Counted from the first letter of the stretch, positions 18,538 through 28,405 are shown. The stretch is DNA of 64,000 nucleotides from Zunongwangia endophytica (GCF_030409505.1 NZ_JAUFPZ010000002.1:2859501-2923500), one strand, 5' to 3'. Numbers and translations: made by a program. The notes: a model not told the origin generated them from the letters alone.

Positions 18538-19494
18538 CTATTTACTAACTAACTGCGATTTGATTCCGGTAAACATTGCATCTGTTAATTCAGAAATATT
18601 AAAGTTGTGACTCCAATTCCAATCCGCTCTAGCTTCAGCGTCATCTATACTCGAAGGCCAGGTATCTGCAATATCCTGTCTAAAATCAGGTTCGTAATTC
18701 ATTTCAAATTCTGGGAGATGTCTTTTAACTTCTTCAGCTAAAATCTTCGGAGTAAAACTCATAGCAGATAAATTATAAGAAGAACGTACTTTGATAGCTT
18801 CTGAAGGTGCATCCATAATATCGATTGTCGCCTTTATAGCATCGTCCATAAACATCATAGGCAATTCGGTTTCCTCAGATAAGAAAGAGGTATATTTTCC
18901 GTTTTGCATCGCTTCGTGAAAAATTTCTACCGCGTAATCTGTTGTTCCTCCACCAGGCAATGTTTTATAACTAATAATTCCCGGATATCGAATACTGCGC
19001 ACATCTACACCGTATTTTTTATGATAATAACTACACCAACGCTCCCCTGTTTGTTTACTAATGCCGTAAACGGTAGTAGGTTCCATAACGGTCGTTTGTG
19101 GTGTTTGTTCTTTAGGTGTAGAAGGTCCAAATACTGCAATACTGGAAGGCCAAAATACTTTTTTAATCTTCTTATCTTTTGCCAGATTCAACACATTAAA
19201 TAAAGAATCCATATTTAATGCCCATGCTTTCATAGGTACTTTTTCACCAGTAGCACTAAGCATCGCGGCCATAAGGTAAACGACCTCAATGTTATAATGA
19301 CCAACTAATTTCTCAATTGCATCAAAATCCATTGCATTTGCAATTTCAAAAGGCCCGCTAGACATAAGCTCCTCGCTTCCCTCACGAATGTCGCTGGCAA
19401 TCACTGCAGCATTTCCGTGGAGTTCACGAAGTTTTAAAGTAAGCTCTGTTCCTATCTGGCCGCTAGCTCCAATAACTAAGATATTTGTGGGCAT
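18538..19494 (-). CDS. L-threonine 3-dehydrogenase, short-chain (UDP-sugar epimerase-like) type
   Basis: NAD-dependent oxidoreductase of 318 residues from the ATG at 19494. It begins with a Rossmann motif (NILVIGASGQIG) and has the catalytic Y-x3-K (YGISK) plus the upstream Ser region (FWPSSIAVFGPSTP). The sequence closely fits the extended-SDR threonine dehydrogenases known from Flavobacterium and related bacteria (TVMEPTTVYGISKQTGERWC; RYPGIISYKTLPGGGTTDYA), which oxidise L-threonine to 2-amino-3-oxobutyrate. No 2-amino-3-ketobutyrate CoA ligase is adjacent. An upstream in-frame start at 19515 overlaps the -7 box and is rejected. Confidence 0.9.
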   Translation of the reverse strand: MPTNILVIGASGQIGTELTLKLRELHGNAAVIASDIREGSEELMSSGPFEIANAMDFDAIEKLVGHYNIEVVYLMAAMLSATGEKVPMKAWALNMDSLFNVLNLAKDKKIKKVFWPSSIAVFGPSTPKEQTPQTTVMEPTTVYGISKQTGERWCSYYHKKYGVDVRSIRYPGIISYKTLPGGGTTDYAVEIFHEAMQNGKYTSFLSEETELPMMFMDDAIKATIDIMDAPSEAIKVRSSYNLSAMSFTPKILAEEVKRHLPEFEMNYEPDFRQDIADTWPSSIDDAEARADWNWSHNFNISELTDAMFTGIKSQLVSK

Positions 19495-19512
19495 ACACTT
19501 AATAATTTTCTG

Positions 19513-19520
19513 CAAATATA
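19513..19520 (-). promoter_or_regulatory. Candidate -7 box of the threonine dehydrogenase gene
   Basis: Minus-strand TATATTTG is a perfect -7 match, giving a leader of about 12 bases to the ATG at 19494. Confidence 0.5.
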
Positions 19521-19623
19521 CTTATTTATTGAGAATACAATTTACTAAAACGTTTTACTAAACTCAAAAATTATGTTCTTTTTAAGAATATAGAAAAATT
19601 ATGGCTATAGCATTTTAATCATT

Positions 19624-19631
19624 TACATTTG
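19624..19631 (+). promoter_or_regulatory. Candidate -7 box of the lipoprotein gene at 19650
   Basis: TACATTTG matches TAnnTTTG fully, 18 bases before the ATG; a weak TATG lies at the -33 position. Confidence 0.5.
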
Positions 19632-19649
19632 TACTATTAAAAATTGATA

Positions 19650-20225
19650 ATGAAGCGACTGATTTTCGGTATAGTATTGATCTTTTTAGCCTCTTGCGAC
19701 CAAAATTCGGAAAAGCAAAAACCCGAAGAAAATGTTCGGGAAAGCGATGCTTTTACAGAAGAGTTTACAATTCCTTTTCAAAAAGTAACGCTAGATGCTA
19801 AAGCGAAAGAAGAAACTATAAAGTGGGTGGCCTATATTGCCACTATAAATGAAATAGAAAATCTTCAAAATACTTCAGTAAACAAACTTATTGATAAGTC
19901 GACTGCTATAGCACAGCTCATGGAAGAGCTTCAATTATCTATCCCCAAATCTTTAGAATCAAAACCAGTATTAGCGAGATTGCGTGTACTTTCTACAAAG
20001 GCTAATGTACTGGCTCAAAAATCGCACTTACAAAAACTACATCCAGAAGAGATTAAAGAAGTTGGTTTAGAAATTCCAACGGAATTTTATAATCTGAATA
20101 TTCAGCTAAACGAATTGTTTATTGAAAGTATAGAAGATTTTGAAGCTGAACTAGATCGATTGGTAGAAGAAAACCGAAAAAGACAAGAACAAAAGCGCGA
20201 TAGCCTAAAGGCCCTTCAGAATTAA
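19650..20225 (+). CDS. Hypothetical helical lipoprotein
   Basis: A 191-residue protein with a short lipoprotein signal (MKRLIFGIVLIFLASC, lipid-anchored Cys16). The mature part looks largely helical, with heptad-like spacing in the last 40 residues (LFIESIEDFEAELDRLVEEN, then a very charged tail). I do not recognise a family. An earlier TTG at 19644 is possible, but the ATG gives the natural signal peptide. A secreted SnoaL-like gene follows 40 bases downstream and may share the transcript. Confidence 0.75.
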   Translation: MKRLIFGIVLIFLASCDQNSEKQKPEENVRESDAFTEEFTIPFQKVTLDAKAKEETIKWVAYIATINEIENLQNTSVNKLIDKSTAIAQLMEELQLSIPKSLESKPVLARLRVLSTKANVLAQKSHLQKLHPEEIKEVGLEIPTEFYNLNIQLNELFIESIEDFEAELDRLVEENRKRQEQKRDSLKALQN

Positions 20226-20265
20226 AACTTTGGGATTTATTGTATCTTCAGCAAAAATAAATCTC

Positions 20266-20790
20266 ATGAAACAAACTATTCTTTTCATCAGTTTTTGCTT
20301 TATTTCAATTATTGGGTCGTCGCAGACAATGCCTTACCAATCAAACAAAAAAGAAGCTACATCTGAAATTAATAAAGTTATCGATTCCTGGCATGAAGCC
20401 GCTGCCGAAGCCAATTTTCAGCAATACTTTAGCCTACTCACCAAGGATGCTATTTTTATAGGAACAGATCCTACTGAGAATTGGAATAAAGATGAGTTTA
20501 AGGCATACTCAAAACCACATTTTGATAAAGGGAAGGCCTGGAGCTTTAGTTCAGTAGAGCGAAATATTTATCTTGAAGATAACAAAGGAATTGCCTGGTT
20601 TGATGAGCTACTAGATACACATATGGGCATTTGCCGCGGATCTGGAGTAATGCGTTTCGAAAACGGAAATTGGAAAATCGCACACTATGTACTATCTATA
20701 GAAATCCCAAATGATAACGTTACTGAAGTCGTGGATATCAAAAAGGATTTTGATGAAAAAATGATAGAAACAATAAAAGCTGAACAGTAA
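20266..20790 (+). CDS. Secreted SnoaL/NTF2-like domain protein
   Basis: A 174-residue exported protein from the ATG at 20266. The signal peptide is MKQTILFISFCFISIIGSSQ, then an NTF2/SnoaL-type cone fold is suggested by INKVIDSWHEAAAEANFQQYFSLLTKDAIFIGTDPTE, FDELLDTHMG and GVMRFENGNWKIAHYVLSI. Such domains bind small ligands or act as hydrolases or isomerases; no specific activity can be assigned. The frame extends to 20230, but those residues precede the signal peptide. It ends 86 bases before the M13 peptidase gene. Confidence 0.85.
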   Translation: MKQTILFISFCFISIIGSSQTMPYQSNKKEATSEINKVIDSWHEAAAEANFQQYFSLLTKDAIFIGTDPTENWNKDEFKAYSKPHFDKGKAWSFSSVERNIYLEDNKGIAWFDELLDTHMGICRGSGVMRFENGNWKIAHYVLSIEIPNDNVTEVVDIKKDFDEKMIETIKAEQ

Positions 20791-20876
20791 AAATGTCTCT
20801 CTGTTTGTAACAATTATTATAAAAACGCGTCTGTTTTATTACATTAGCGACAATTTTGTAAACAATCCATATTAAA

Positions 20877-22943
20877 ATGAAAAAAATAACAAATGCGGTG
20901 TGTTTGTCTTTACTTGGTGCTGCCATGATCGGTTGCCAAAATGAAGATAAATCTACCGAAACTGAGAAAGTAGAAATCCATGGGATTAATGTATCCTATA
21001 TGGATACCACAACCAGTCCTAAAAAAGACTTCTTTAGATACGTAAATGGAACATGGTTAGATTCTACCGAAATTCCAGGAGATCGTACTTCTTGGGGTAG
21101 CTTTATGGAATTAAGGGAGACTACAGATAACGACGCTCTTGCGCTATTAGATGAAGCTTCTAACGATGAAAATCTTAAAGCGAATAGCGACCAGGCAAAA
21201 GCAGTAAATCTTTATAAAACAATTATGGATACCGTTGCTCGAAATGAGCAGGGCGTAAAACCAGTTTTACCTTATCTAGAAAAAGTAGATAAAATTGAAA
21301 ATAAAGAAGATTTACAAGCGTATTTAACCGAAATGTCTAAATACGGCGGTGGCGGTTTTTTCTCATTCGGTGTACGAGCAGATGCTAAAAACAGTAATGA
21401 AAACGCAGCTTATCTTTATCCTGGGAGCCTTGGTTTACCAGATCGTGATTATTACGTAGGAGATGATTCTGATTCTAAAGAGAAAAAAGCCAAATACGAA
21501 GCGCATATTGCTCGCATGATGCAATTTTTAGATTACTCTGAAGATGACGCTAAAAAGCTTGCAAAATCTGTTGTAGAGTTTGAAACAAAACTAGCAGAAC
21601 CAAGATTGGATAAAGTAGAGCGTCGTGATGCACGTAAAACTTATAACCCGATGACTGTTTCTGAACTTCAAAAAATGGTTCCGGCAATCGATTGGAACAC
21701 CTATTTTGAAGAAATTGGAGCAGGAAAATTAGATACTATAATTGTATCTCAGCCAAAATACATGAAAACTATGCAAAGCCTTTTAGCTAAAAAGGATGTT
21801 GAAGCATGGAAAGATTATCTTACTTGGACTGCTTTTGATGCTGCTGCCGGAATGCTTACTACCGATATCGAAACCGCAAACTGGGAATTTTACATGAAAA
21901 CTTTACGTGGTGCAAAGGAACAACGTCCTCGCAACGAGAGAGCGTTAGGAACTGTAAACGGTATGGTTGGCGAAGCGCTTGGTAAATTATATGTTGAAAA
22001 ACACTTCCCACCTGAAGCTAAAGAAAAAGCGCAGGAAATGATCGCTAACGTGATTAAAGCTTACGAAAAGCGAATCAATAACCTTAGCTGGATGAGCGAA
22101 GACACTAAAAAGAAAGCGATCGAAAAGCTAGAAACTACTACCATAAAAGTAGGCTATCCAGATGAATGGAAAGATTATAGCGATCTAGAAATCACAGGAT
22201 CTGAAGATGGCTCGTATTTTCAAAATGTGATGAATGCTCGCAAATGGAGTGTTGCTGAAAATATTGAAAAATTAGATGAACCGGTTGATAAATCTGAATG
22301 GTATATGGCGCCACAAACTGTGAACGCTTATTACAATCCTAGCTACAACGAGATCGTATTCCCAGCTGCTATTTTACAGCCACCTTTCTATGATTATAAA
22401 GCCGATGCTGCTGTAAATTACGGTGGAATTGGAGCTGTAATTGGACACGAAATCTCTCATGGTTTTGATGATAGTGGTGCTCGTTTTGATGCTGAAGGAA
22501 ACCTTAACAACTGGTGGACAGATGAAGATCTTACGCAATTTGAAGGTTTAGGAAAAGACTTGGCAGATCAGTATAGCGCTATTGAAGTTTTAGACAGCAC
22601 TTTTATTAATGGTGAATTTACTTTAGGTGAAAATATTGGTGATCTTGGTGGCGTAAATGCTGCTTACGATGGTTTACAAATGCATTTAGAAGAGCATGGC
22701 GATCCAGGGAAAATAGATGGCTATACTCCAGAGCAACGTTTCTTCCTTTCTTGGGCTACTGTATGGCGTACTAAGATGCGTGATGAAGCTTTAAAGAATA
22801 GAATTAAAACAGATCCTCACTCTCCAGGAATGTATAGAGCGTATGTTCCGCTACAAAATATTGATGCTTTTTATGAAGCTTTCAATATTACAGAAGGAGA
22901 CTCGATGTATGTGAAACCAGAAAATCGTGTGAAAATCTGGTAA
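20877..22943 (+). CDS. M13 family zinc metallopeptidase lipoprotein (PepO/neprilysin-like)
   Basis: Zinc endopeptidase of 688 residues, lipid-anchored (lipobox MIGC, Cys about residue 20) and so outside the cytoplasm. The M13 N-terminal domain starts at FFRYVNGTWLDSTEIPGDRTSWG. The catalytic domain carries HEISH (H524, E525, H528) as zinc ligands and base, and ENIGDLGG (E585, D589) as the third ligand and supporting Asp; NAYYNP and the C-terminal VKIW are also family hallmarks. It probably degrades peptides in the periplasm. CAATTTTG at 20851-20858 is a one-mismatch -7 box. A perfect terminator follows. Confidence 0.95.
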   Translation: MKKITNAVCLSLLGAAMIGCQNEDKSTETEKVEIHGINVSYMDTTTSPKKDFFRYVNGTWLDSTEIPGDRTSWGSFMELRETTDNDALALLDEASNDENLKANSDQAKAVNLYKTIMDTVARNEQGVKPVLPYLEKVDKIENKEDLQAYLTEMSKYGGGGFFSFGVRADAKNSNENAAYLYPGSLGLPDRDYYVGDDSDSKEKKAKYEAHIARMMQFLDYSEDDAKKLAKSVVEFETKLAEPRLDKVERRDARKTYNPMTVSELQKMVPAIDWNTYFEEIGAGKLDTIIVSQPKYMKTMQSLLAKKDVEAWKDYLTWTAFDAAAGMLTTDIETANWEFYMKTLRGAKEQRPRNERALGTVNGMVGEALGKLYVEKHFPPEAKEKAQEMIANVIKAYEKRINNLSWMSEDTKKKAIEKLETTTIKVGYPDEWKDYSDLEITGSEDGSYFQNVMNARKWSVAENIEKLDEPVDKSEWYMAPQTVNAYYNPSYNEIVFPAAILQPPFYDYKADAAVNYGGIGAVIGHEISHGFDDSGARFDAEGNLNNWWTDEDLTQFEGLGKDLADQYSAIEVLDSTFINGEFTLGENIGDLGGVNAAYDGLQMHLEEHGDPGKIDGYTPEQRFFLSWATVWRTKMRDEALKNRIKTDPHSPGMYRAYVPLQNIDAFYEAFNITEGDSMYVKPENRVKIW

Positions 22944-22959
22944 GATGTATAATTTATAC

Positions 22960-22993
22960 CAAAAAGCCTGAAGATATCTTCAGGCTTTTTTTA
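22960..22993 (+). terminator. Intrinsic terminator after the M13 peptidase gene
   Basis: AAAAAGCCTGAAGAT and ATCTTCAGGCTTTTT form a perfect palindrome ending in a T-tract. Confidence 0.85.
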
Positions 22994-23030
22994 TTTAAAA
23001 TTTGTAATTTCACAGCATAATTCTTTTTCT

Positions 23031-23471
23031 ATGAAACGCTTCTTTCTGGGTTTTTGCTGCTCCCTCTTCTTATTCTCATGCACTAACGAAAGCGAAAATT
23101 TTGATTGGCTAGTTGGCGATTGGGAAAGAGTTAATGGAGAAGAAGGTTTTGAAACTTTTGAAACTTGGAAAAAAAAGGATCGGTATTATTCTGGGCTTGG
23201 TTACACTTTACTGAAGGAAGATACCATATTTAAAGAAGAGTTACAGCTTTTTGAAGATAACGGACGGTGGATCCTGAAGGTAAAAGGGCAAAACGAAGCT
23301 CCGACACCATTTATCTTGACAGAATTAAATCCCGAGTTTTTTGTAGCTGAAAATGATACGAACGAATTTCCTAAAAAGATAATTTATAAAATTGAAAATG
23401 ACTCTTTAAAAGCAAATGTTTCGACCTCAGAGTTTGATGTGAATTTTGAATTTGTGAAAATTCAGAAATAA
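23031..23471 (+). CDS. DUF6265-like lipoprotein
   Basis: A 146-residue lipoprotein (MKRFFLGFCCSLFLFSC, lipobox FLFSC). The mature part opens FDWLVGDWERVNGEEGFETFETW and continues YYSGLGYTLLKEDTIFKEEL. This lipocalin-like start (WLxGxW) is typical of the DUF6265 group of Bacteroidota. The function is unknown; a small beta-barrel that binds a ligand is plausible from the pattern. It stands alone, with a decayed repeat downstream and a convergent acetyltransferase gene. Confidence 0.8.
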   Translation: MKRFFLGFCCSLFLFSCTNESENFDWLVGDWERVNGEEGFETFETWKKKDRYYSGLGYTLLKEDTIFKEELQLFEDNGRWILKVKGQNEAPTPFILTELNPEFFVAENDTNEFPKKIIYKIENDSLKANVSTSEFDVNFEFVKIQK

Positions 23472-23480
23472 CCTACCTTT

Positions 23481-23562
23481 AGGCAAACCATGAGGCATTG
23501 ATTCGCAAACCTTCTTTATTTCGAGGCAAGCCTCAGAGCATTTAATCTAGATTATCGAGTAA
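23481..23562. repeat. Dispersed 82-84 bp intergenic repeat, copy 1
   Basis: Shares a common backbone with 62847-62930: AGGCAA, ATTTCGA, GCCTCA, then ATTATCGAGTAA at the right end. About three quarters of positions agree by eye. It fills the gap between two convergent genes and runs to the acetyltransferase stop codon. Confidence 0.6.
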
Positions 23563-23564
23563 AA

Positions 23565-24086
23565 TTACTCAATATCGGTTTCTAAGACTGCATATTCAAA
23601 ATTATCAGACCAACCACTTTTAAGTGGTAACACTTTTCGCTTTCTCCCTTCTCGAATCATTCCCACTTTTTCCAAAACACGAATACTTCCAATATTTTCT
23701 ACTGCACAGCCCGCTTCGATTCGATGTAATTTCAATTCATTAAAACCAAAGTCCAACACTCTTTTTAAAGCTTCGGTGGCGTATCCATTATTCCAGAATT
23801 CTGAATCTAATTTATACCAAACTTCTGCTTTTTTATATTTAGAGCTACCTGGTTTTAATGCGACAAGGCCGATAAAAGATTTTTCTTTCTTCAGCTCGAT
23901 TTTAAATATCAAATCGTCTTGAGCCAACCATTTTTGTACGATCTCCTCAGTCTCTTTAAGATCTTTTGGTATTCCTAAGGTATTGTATTGATCTGTTTCT
24001 GGTAGCGCATGTAACTCATGAATTTTCCTGACGTCAGCAATTGAAATTGGCTTCAAGCACAAACGTTTGGTAATTAAATTCATCAT
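23565..24086 (-). CDS. GNAT family N-acetyltransferase (RimJ/RimL type)
   Basis: Acetyl-CoA-dependent transferase of 173 residues. It begins with the RimJ/L-like TKRLCLKPISIADVRKIHEL and has the acyl-CoA motif region NNGYATEALKRVLDFGFNELKLHRIEAGCAVENIGSIRVLEKVGM, followed by a REGRKR segment. Members acetylate protein N-termini or small amines; the substrate here is unknown. It is the third gene of a minus-strand set (lipoprotein, YraN, GNAT) with gaps of 24 and 22 bases, suggesting one operon. Confidence 0.9.
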   Translation of the reverse strand: MMNLITKRLCLKPISIADVRKIHELHALPETDQYNTLGIPKDLKETEEIVQKWLAQDDLIFKIELKKEKSFIGLVALKPGSSKYKKAEVWYKLDSEFWNNGYATEALKRVLDFGFNELKLHRIEAGCAVENIGSIRVLEKVGMIREGRKRKVLPLKSGWSDNFEYAVLETDIE

Positions 24087-24108
24087 TAATTGTTATCAAA
24101 AATTAGAT

Positions 24109-24468
24109 TCAGAAATAATAAAAAGCATCTTCAATATGCTCAATTCGGGTTCCAGAAGCATTTTTGATGATCGCTACAATGTCAAATCGTATCTCTACAT
24201 CAAGATTCTTAGTTTCCGCATAATGATTCATCGCCAAAACTAATCTCTGAATTTGTCCGCTCTTTACAAAATCCTGCGGATTTCCGAATATAGATGTGCT
24301 TCTGGTTTTCACCTCAACGCCTACTAAAATTTCTTCCTTAAAAGCGATAATATCAACTTCAGCTTTCTGAAATCGATAGTTTTTCTCTAAAACCTCATAT
24401 CCATTTTCTTCAAGAAAAGCAATGGCCAGTCTTTCTCCCTTTTTACCAAGTTCATTGTGGCTAGCCAT
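24109..24468 (-). CDS. YraN/UPF0102 family nuclease-like protein
   Basis: A 119-residue protein with the restriction-endonuclease-like fold of the UPF0102 family. It starts with MASHNELGKKGERLAIAFLEENGYEVLEKNYR and carries the catalytic-type pattern AEVDIIAFKEEILVGVEVKTR (the E-x-D...E-x-K core). Family members resemble Holliday-junction resolvases, but a physiological role is not settled. It lies between a lipoprotein gene and the GNAT gene in a probable operon. Confidence 0.92.
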   Translation of the reverse strand: MASHNELGKKGERLAIAFLEENGYEVLEKNYRFQKAEVDIIAFKEEILVGVEVKTRSTSIFGNPQDFVKSGQIQRLVLAMNHYAETKNLDVEIRFDIVAIIKNASGTRIEHIEDAFYYF

Positions 24469-24492
24469 TATTTTTCAACTTTTAATTAAGGT

Positions 24493-25059
24493 TTAATCAC
24501 GATACATGATCGTAGAAACTTTTAAATTTAAAGCTTCGATCTCTTCAGGACTAGCATCAATCATCCGATCGCCATAAAATTTATCGGCAATTTCTCCTTC
24601 AGGATTTAAAAATACGCGGATATTAGAATCTTCCAGCTTTCCGCCATTCCAATCTACAGCGCCACTATAATCCCATCCAAATCCGTAGAATTTCACTTCT
24701 TTGCCGTTAATTTTAGTCAGCTCGTCATAAGTGGTTCCTACTTTAATTCCGTTAGCCGACTTCCATTTTCCGTCTTCAGCATATTTAATTTCAAAAATCG
24801 ACGTTTTAGATTCGTCTTTCCAGGTAATCAAAATTTCGTTTTCGGTATCAGGATACAAAACAGTATAAGGACGCTCTTCTCCTTCTTCAATCCCACCAAC
24901 TCCTTCTTCTGGATTTGCATCACTATACATGCTTAAAACCTGCTCGTAAGTTTTATGCTGAAGCGATTCTAAGGTATATCGCTCGTTTTCAGCAGCTTTT
25001 TTACTTCCGCCACAGGCAACAAAACTTATACTGATAATTGCTAAAAGTAGTTTTTTCAT
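24493..25059 (-). CDS. Hypothetical lipoprotein
   Basis: A 188-residue lipoprotein (lipobox FVACGGS, Cys about residue 16). Mature sequence features include TLESLQHKTYEQVLSMY, an acidic turn-rich segment (NPEEGVGGIEEGEERPYTVLYPDTENEILITW), and GFGWDYSGAVDWNGGKLED. I do not recognise a family. It is the first gene of the minus-strand operon with yraN and the GNAT gene. Confidence 0.75.
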   Translation of the reverse strand: MKKLLLAIISISFVACGGSKKAAENERYTLESLQHKTYEQVLSMYSDANPEEGVGGIEEGEERPYTVLYPDTENEILITWKDESKTSIFEIKYAEDGKWKSANGIKVGTTYDELTKINGKEVKFYGFGWDYSGAVDWNGGKLEDSNIRVFLNPEGEIADKFYGDRMIDASPEEIEALNLKVSTIMYRD

Positions 25060-25364
25060 TTTGGTTAGTTTTTACTGAAATTTGCTGTCTTTAGAAGACA
25101 TTTTTATATTCTGAAAATTTAGTGCTATCACTGGTTTTACCACGAGTTGAGGTTTCCTAATGAATCACAAGACTAAATTAGAAACAAATTGAATGGCGAC
25201 ATGGTGTTTTGCAAGAATTTAACGCGTATTATTTCGCAGTTGCTTACCTTTACGCCCTTAAATTCATCCTGGTAAAATTATGATGAGTTTTAGTAAAAAA
25301 ATACCCCATAAATTTGGGGAAGATTAATCAAATCTCGGATACCGAGTAAAAGTTGAAACAAATA
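25060..25364. other. Long divergent region with possible structured metG leader
   Basis: A -7-like TACCTTTA sits at 25245-25252; if used, metG would have a leader of about 110 bases. That leader holds two small hairpins: CCCCA/TGGGG at 25304-25319 and CTCGG-ATA-CCGAG at 25334-25346, the latter ending 18 bases before the metG ATG. No recognised riboswitch or T-box pattern was found. The left part holds nothing I can assign. Confidence 0.4.
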
Positions 25365-27452
25365 ATGAGTAATACGCCAAAAAGATATACAATCACGGCA
25401 GCTTTGCCTTACACTAATGGACCCATCCATATTGGACATCTATCGGGAGTTTACGTTCCCGCAGATATCTATTCGCGATTTTTAAGAATGCAGGGGCACG
25501 ATGTGGCTTTTGTTTGCGGAAGTGATGAGCATGGTGTGCCAATTACCATTAAGGCGAAAAAAGAAGGTGTTACTCCACAGGATATTGTAGATAAATACGA
25601 CGGAATCATAAAAGATTCTTTTAATAACTTCGGAATTTCTTTTGATAATTATTCAAGAACTTCAGCTCCAATTCATCATAACACAGCTTCAGAATTCTTT
25701 AAAAAGCTATATGATAATGGAAAGTTTATTGAAGAAACTACCGAGCAACTTTATGATGCTGAAGCAAAACAGTTTTTAGCCGATCGTTTTGTGACAGGAA
25801 CCTGTCCAAAATGTGGGAATGAAGAAGCTTATGGCGACCAGTGTGAAAGCTGCGGAACTTCGCTAAATGCGACAGATCTAATTAATCCAAAATCGGCAAT
25901 TACAGGAGCGACTCCAACTTTAAAAGAAACAAAACACTGGTTTTTACCTTTAGATCAATACGAAGATTGGTTAAAAGAATGGATTCTTGAAGGTCATAAA
26001 TCAGATTGGAAATCGAATGTATACGGACAGGTAAAATCTTGGATCGACGATGGTTTACGTGCCAGAGCGGTAACCCGTGATCTAGATTGGGGAATCCCGG
26101 TACCGGTTGAAGGTGGCGAAGGAAAAGTGCTGTACGTTTGGTTTGATGCTCCTATTGGATATATTTCTTCAACTAAAGAATGGGCAGAACGCGAGGGAAA
26201 AGACTGGGAACCTTACTGGAAAGATAAAGACACCAAACTAGTTCATTTTATAGGGAAAGATAATATCGTTTTTCATTGTATCATTTTCCCGGTAATGCTA
26301 AAAGCGCATGGAGATTATATTTTACCAGAAAATGTACCGGCTAACGAGTTTTTAAATTTAGAAGGTAAGAAATTATCGACTTCTAAAAACTGGGCAGTTT
26401 GGCTACATGAATATTTAGAGGATTTCCCGGGGCAGCAAGACGTTTTGCGTTATGCATTAACGGCGAACGCTCCAGAAGCAAAAGACAACGACTTTACATG
26501 GAAAGACTTCCAGGCAAGAAATAATAATGAGTTAGTAGCCATATTCGGGAATTTTATTAACCGTGTTGTAGTGCTTACTAACAAATATTATGACGGTGAA
26601 GTTCCTACTCCGAGCAAATATTCTGAATTTGATGACGAAGTAATTGCTGCTCTAAAAGCTTATCCAGCTGTAATAGCAAGTTCGATTGAAAAGTATAGAT
26701 TTAGAGAAGCACAGGGAGAATTAATCAATCTTGCTCGATTAGGAAATAAATATTTAGCTGATGAAGAGCCATGGAAATTGGTAAAAACTGATGAGGAACG
26801 TACAAAGACAATTATGTACGTCGCTTTACAAGTTGCATCGGCCTTAGCTACGCTTAGTGAACCATTCTTACCTTTCACTTCTAATAAATTGAAAGAGATT
26901 TTGAAGTTTAGCGCTGAAGAAAGAAATCTTAACGACGGAGAACTTTCCCAGTGGGATAAAATTACCACTCGTGAAGCTCTTTTACCTGCTGGCCATGTAA
27001 TTGGTAAAGCAGAATTGCTTTTCTCTAAAATTGAAGACGAGCAAATAGAATGGCAGCTACAAAAATTAGAAGCTTCTAAAGCGGCTAATGCTAAAGCTGA
27101 AGAAAGTGTAGAACCACAAAAAGAAACAGCTAATTTTGAAGATTTCACTAAAATGGATCTTCGTGTAGGAACAATTTTGGAAGCCGAAAAAATGCCAAAA
27201 ACCAAGAAATTAATGGTTTTAAAAGTAGAAACCGGTTTAGATAAAAGAACGATTGTATCTGGAATTGCAGAACATTTTAAAGCGGAAGAACTAATAGGAA
27301 AAAAGGTCACCGTTTTAGCGAATCTTGCTCCAAGAAAACTACGTGGTGTAGAAAGTGAAGGAATGATCTTGCTTACCGAAAATGCCGAAGGTAAACTGGT
27401 ATTTGTAAATCCAGACGAAGCTAATGTAAACGACGGTGCTACGATAAATTAA
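25365..27452 (+). CDS. metG: Methionyl-tRNA synthetase with C-terminal tRNA-binding domain
   Basis: Class I synthetase that charges tRNA-Met. From the ATG at 25365 it is 695 residues. HIGH is at residues 22-25, a zinc-knuckle insertion reads CPKCG...CESCG, and the KMSKS loop is present as [11 protein letters not shown]. Anticodon-binding helices follow, and after an Ala/Glu linker a C-terminal EMAP/Trbp111-like domain (~595-695) begins [20 protein letters not shown] and includes [15 protein letters not shown]. This is the long, dimerising form of the enzyme. A TTG four codons upstream (25353) is less likely. A hairpin terminator follows. Confidence 0.97.
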   Translation: MSNTPKRYTITAALPYTNGPIHIGHLSGVYVPADIYSRFLRMQGHDVAFVCGSDEHGVPITIKAKKEGVTPQDIVDKYDGIIKDSFNNFGISFDNYSRTSAPIHHNTASEFFKKLYDNGKFIEETTEQLYDAEAKQFLADRFVTGTCPKCGNEEAYGDQCESCGTSLNATDLINPKSAITGATPTLKETKHWFLPLDQYEDWLKEWILEGHKSDWKSNVYGQVKSWIDDGLRARAVTRDLDWGIPVPVEGGEGKVLYVWFDAPIGYISSTKEWAEREGKDWEPYWKDKDTKLVHFIGKDNIVFHCIIFPVMLKAHGDYILPENVPANEFLNLEGKKLSTSKNWAVWLHEYLEDFPGQQDVLRYALTANAPEAKDNDFTWKDFQARNNNELVAIFGNFINRVVVLTNKYYDGEVPTPSKYSEFDDEVIAALKAYPAVIASSIEKYRFREAQGELINLARLGNKYLADEEPWKLVKTDEERTKTIMYVALQVASALATLSEPFLPFTSNKLKEILKFSAEERNLNDGELSQWDKITTREALLPAGHVIGKAELLFSKIEDEQIEWQLQKLEASKAANAKAEESVEPQKETANFEDFTKMDLRVGTILEAEKMPKTKKLMVLKVETGLDKRTIVSGIAEHFKAEELIGKKVTVLANLAPRKLRGVESEGMILLTENAEGKLVFVNPDEANVNDGATIN

Positions 27453-27454
27453 AA

Positions 27455-27490
27455 AATAACGGCTAAAGAATTTCTTTAGCCGTTTATATT
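27455..27490 (+). terminator. Intrinsic terminator after metG
   Basis: AACGGCTAAAGAA and TTCTTTAGCCGTT form a 13-bp stem directly after the stop codon, followed by a T-rich but interrupted tract. Confidence 0.7.
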
Positions 27491-27502
27491 TTTAGATTCT
27501 TT

Positions 27503-28405
27503 ATGCTCAAAATTGCCTTTCACCCCATTTATAAACATTCCTTGCCAGAGAGACATCGTTTCCCCATGGAAAAATATGAGTTGTTACCAAAACAGCTTTT
27601 ACATGAAGGTACTTGTGAAGAGCAACATTTTTTTGAACCAAAATCGGCGAGTATTGAAGATATTCTAGCAGTACATACCAAAGAATATGTTGAGAATTTA
27701 ACCAATCTTACGTTAGATAAAAGAGCGATTAGAAAAACGGGGTTTCCGCTATCTCAGGAACTTGTAGATCGCGAAATTATTATTGCGGGTGGCACTATTG
27801 AAGGTTGCCAATATGCGCTGGAAAACGGTATTGCAATGAATATCGCTGGTGGCACGCATCATGCCTACAGTGATCACGGTGAAGCTTTTTGCCTATTGCA
27901 CGATCAGGCAACTGCATCGCGATATCTTCAGAAGAAAAAATTAGCTGAAAAAATACTCATTATCGATCTTGATGTTCATCAGGGAAACGGTACAGCCGAA
28001 ATTTTCCAGAATGATGATTCTATTTTTACATTTTCGATGCACGGAAAAGGAAATTATCCTTTCAGAAAAGAAGTTTCAGATCTGGATATTGAAGTCCCAG
28101 ATGGTTCTAAAGATGAATATTATTTAAAGACGCTAAAAGAAACGCTGCCAGATCTTATTGAAAAAGTACAACCCGATTTTATTTTCTATCTGTGCGGAGT
28201 TGATATATTAGAAACCGATAAGCTTGGCCGACTTTCATGCTCGGTAGAAGGTTGTAAAGAACGTGATCGATTTGTTTTGCAAACCTGCCACGATCTTAAC
28301 ATCCCGGTACAATGTAGCATGGGCGGTGGTTATTCTCCTGAAATAAAAATAATCATAGAAGCTCACGCTAATACTTATCGCCTTGCTCAAAACATTTACT
28401 TTTAG
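27503..28405 (+). CDS. Histone-deacetylase-superfamily amidohydrolase
   Basis: A zinc-dependent deacetylase/amidohydrolase of 300 residues related to acetoin-utilisation AcuC and acetylpolyamine amidohydrolases. Visible motifs are HTKEYVENL, AGGTHHAYSDHGEAFCLLHDQA (active-site His pair), IIDLDVHQGNGTAEIF (zinc ligands Asp and His), FSMHGKGNYPF and SMGGGYSP (GGGY). Substrate unknown. It ends with a 4-base overlap with the convergent DUF3861 gene. Confidence 0.92.
   Translation: MLKIAFHPIYKHSLPERHRFPMEKYELLPKQLLHEGTCEEQHFFEPKSASIEDILAVHTKEYVENLTNLTLDKRAIRKTGFPLSQELVDREIIIAGGTIEGCQYALENGIAMNIAGGTHHAYSDHGEAFCLLHDQATASRYLQKKKLAEKILIIDLDVHQGNGTAEIFQNDDSIFTFSMHGKGNYPFRKEVSDLDIEVPDGSKDEYYLKTLKETLPDLIEKVQPDFIFYLCGVDILETDKLGRLSCSVEGCKERDRFVLQTCHDLNIPVQCSMGGGYSPEIKIIIEAHANTYRLAQNIYF

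Noticed and set aside
25245..25346. A riboswitch or T-box in the possible metG leader
   Set aside because: Only two small hairpins are visible; no T-box sequence, SAM-riboswitch core or anti-terminator pairing was found.
26660..27310. A 216-codon open frame on the minus strand inside metG
   Set aside because: It is antisense to a highly conserved part of metG, its translation is low-complexity Ser/Leu-rich as expected from a shadow frame, and it has no promoter.
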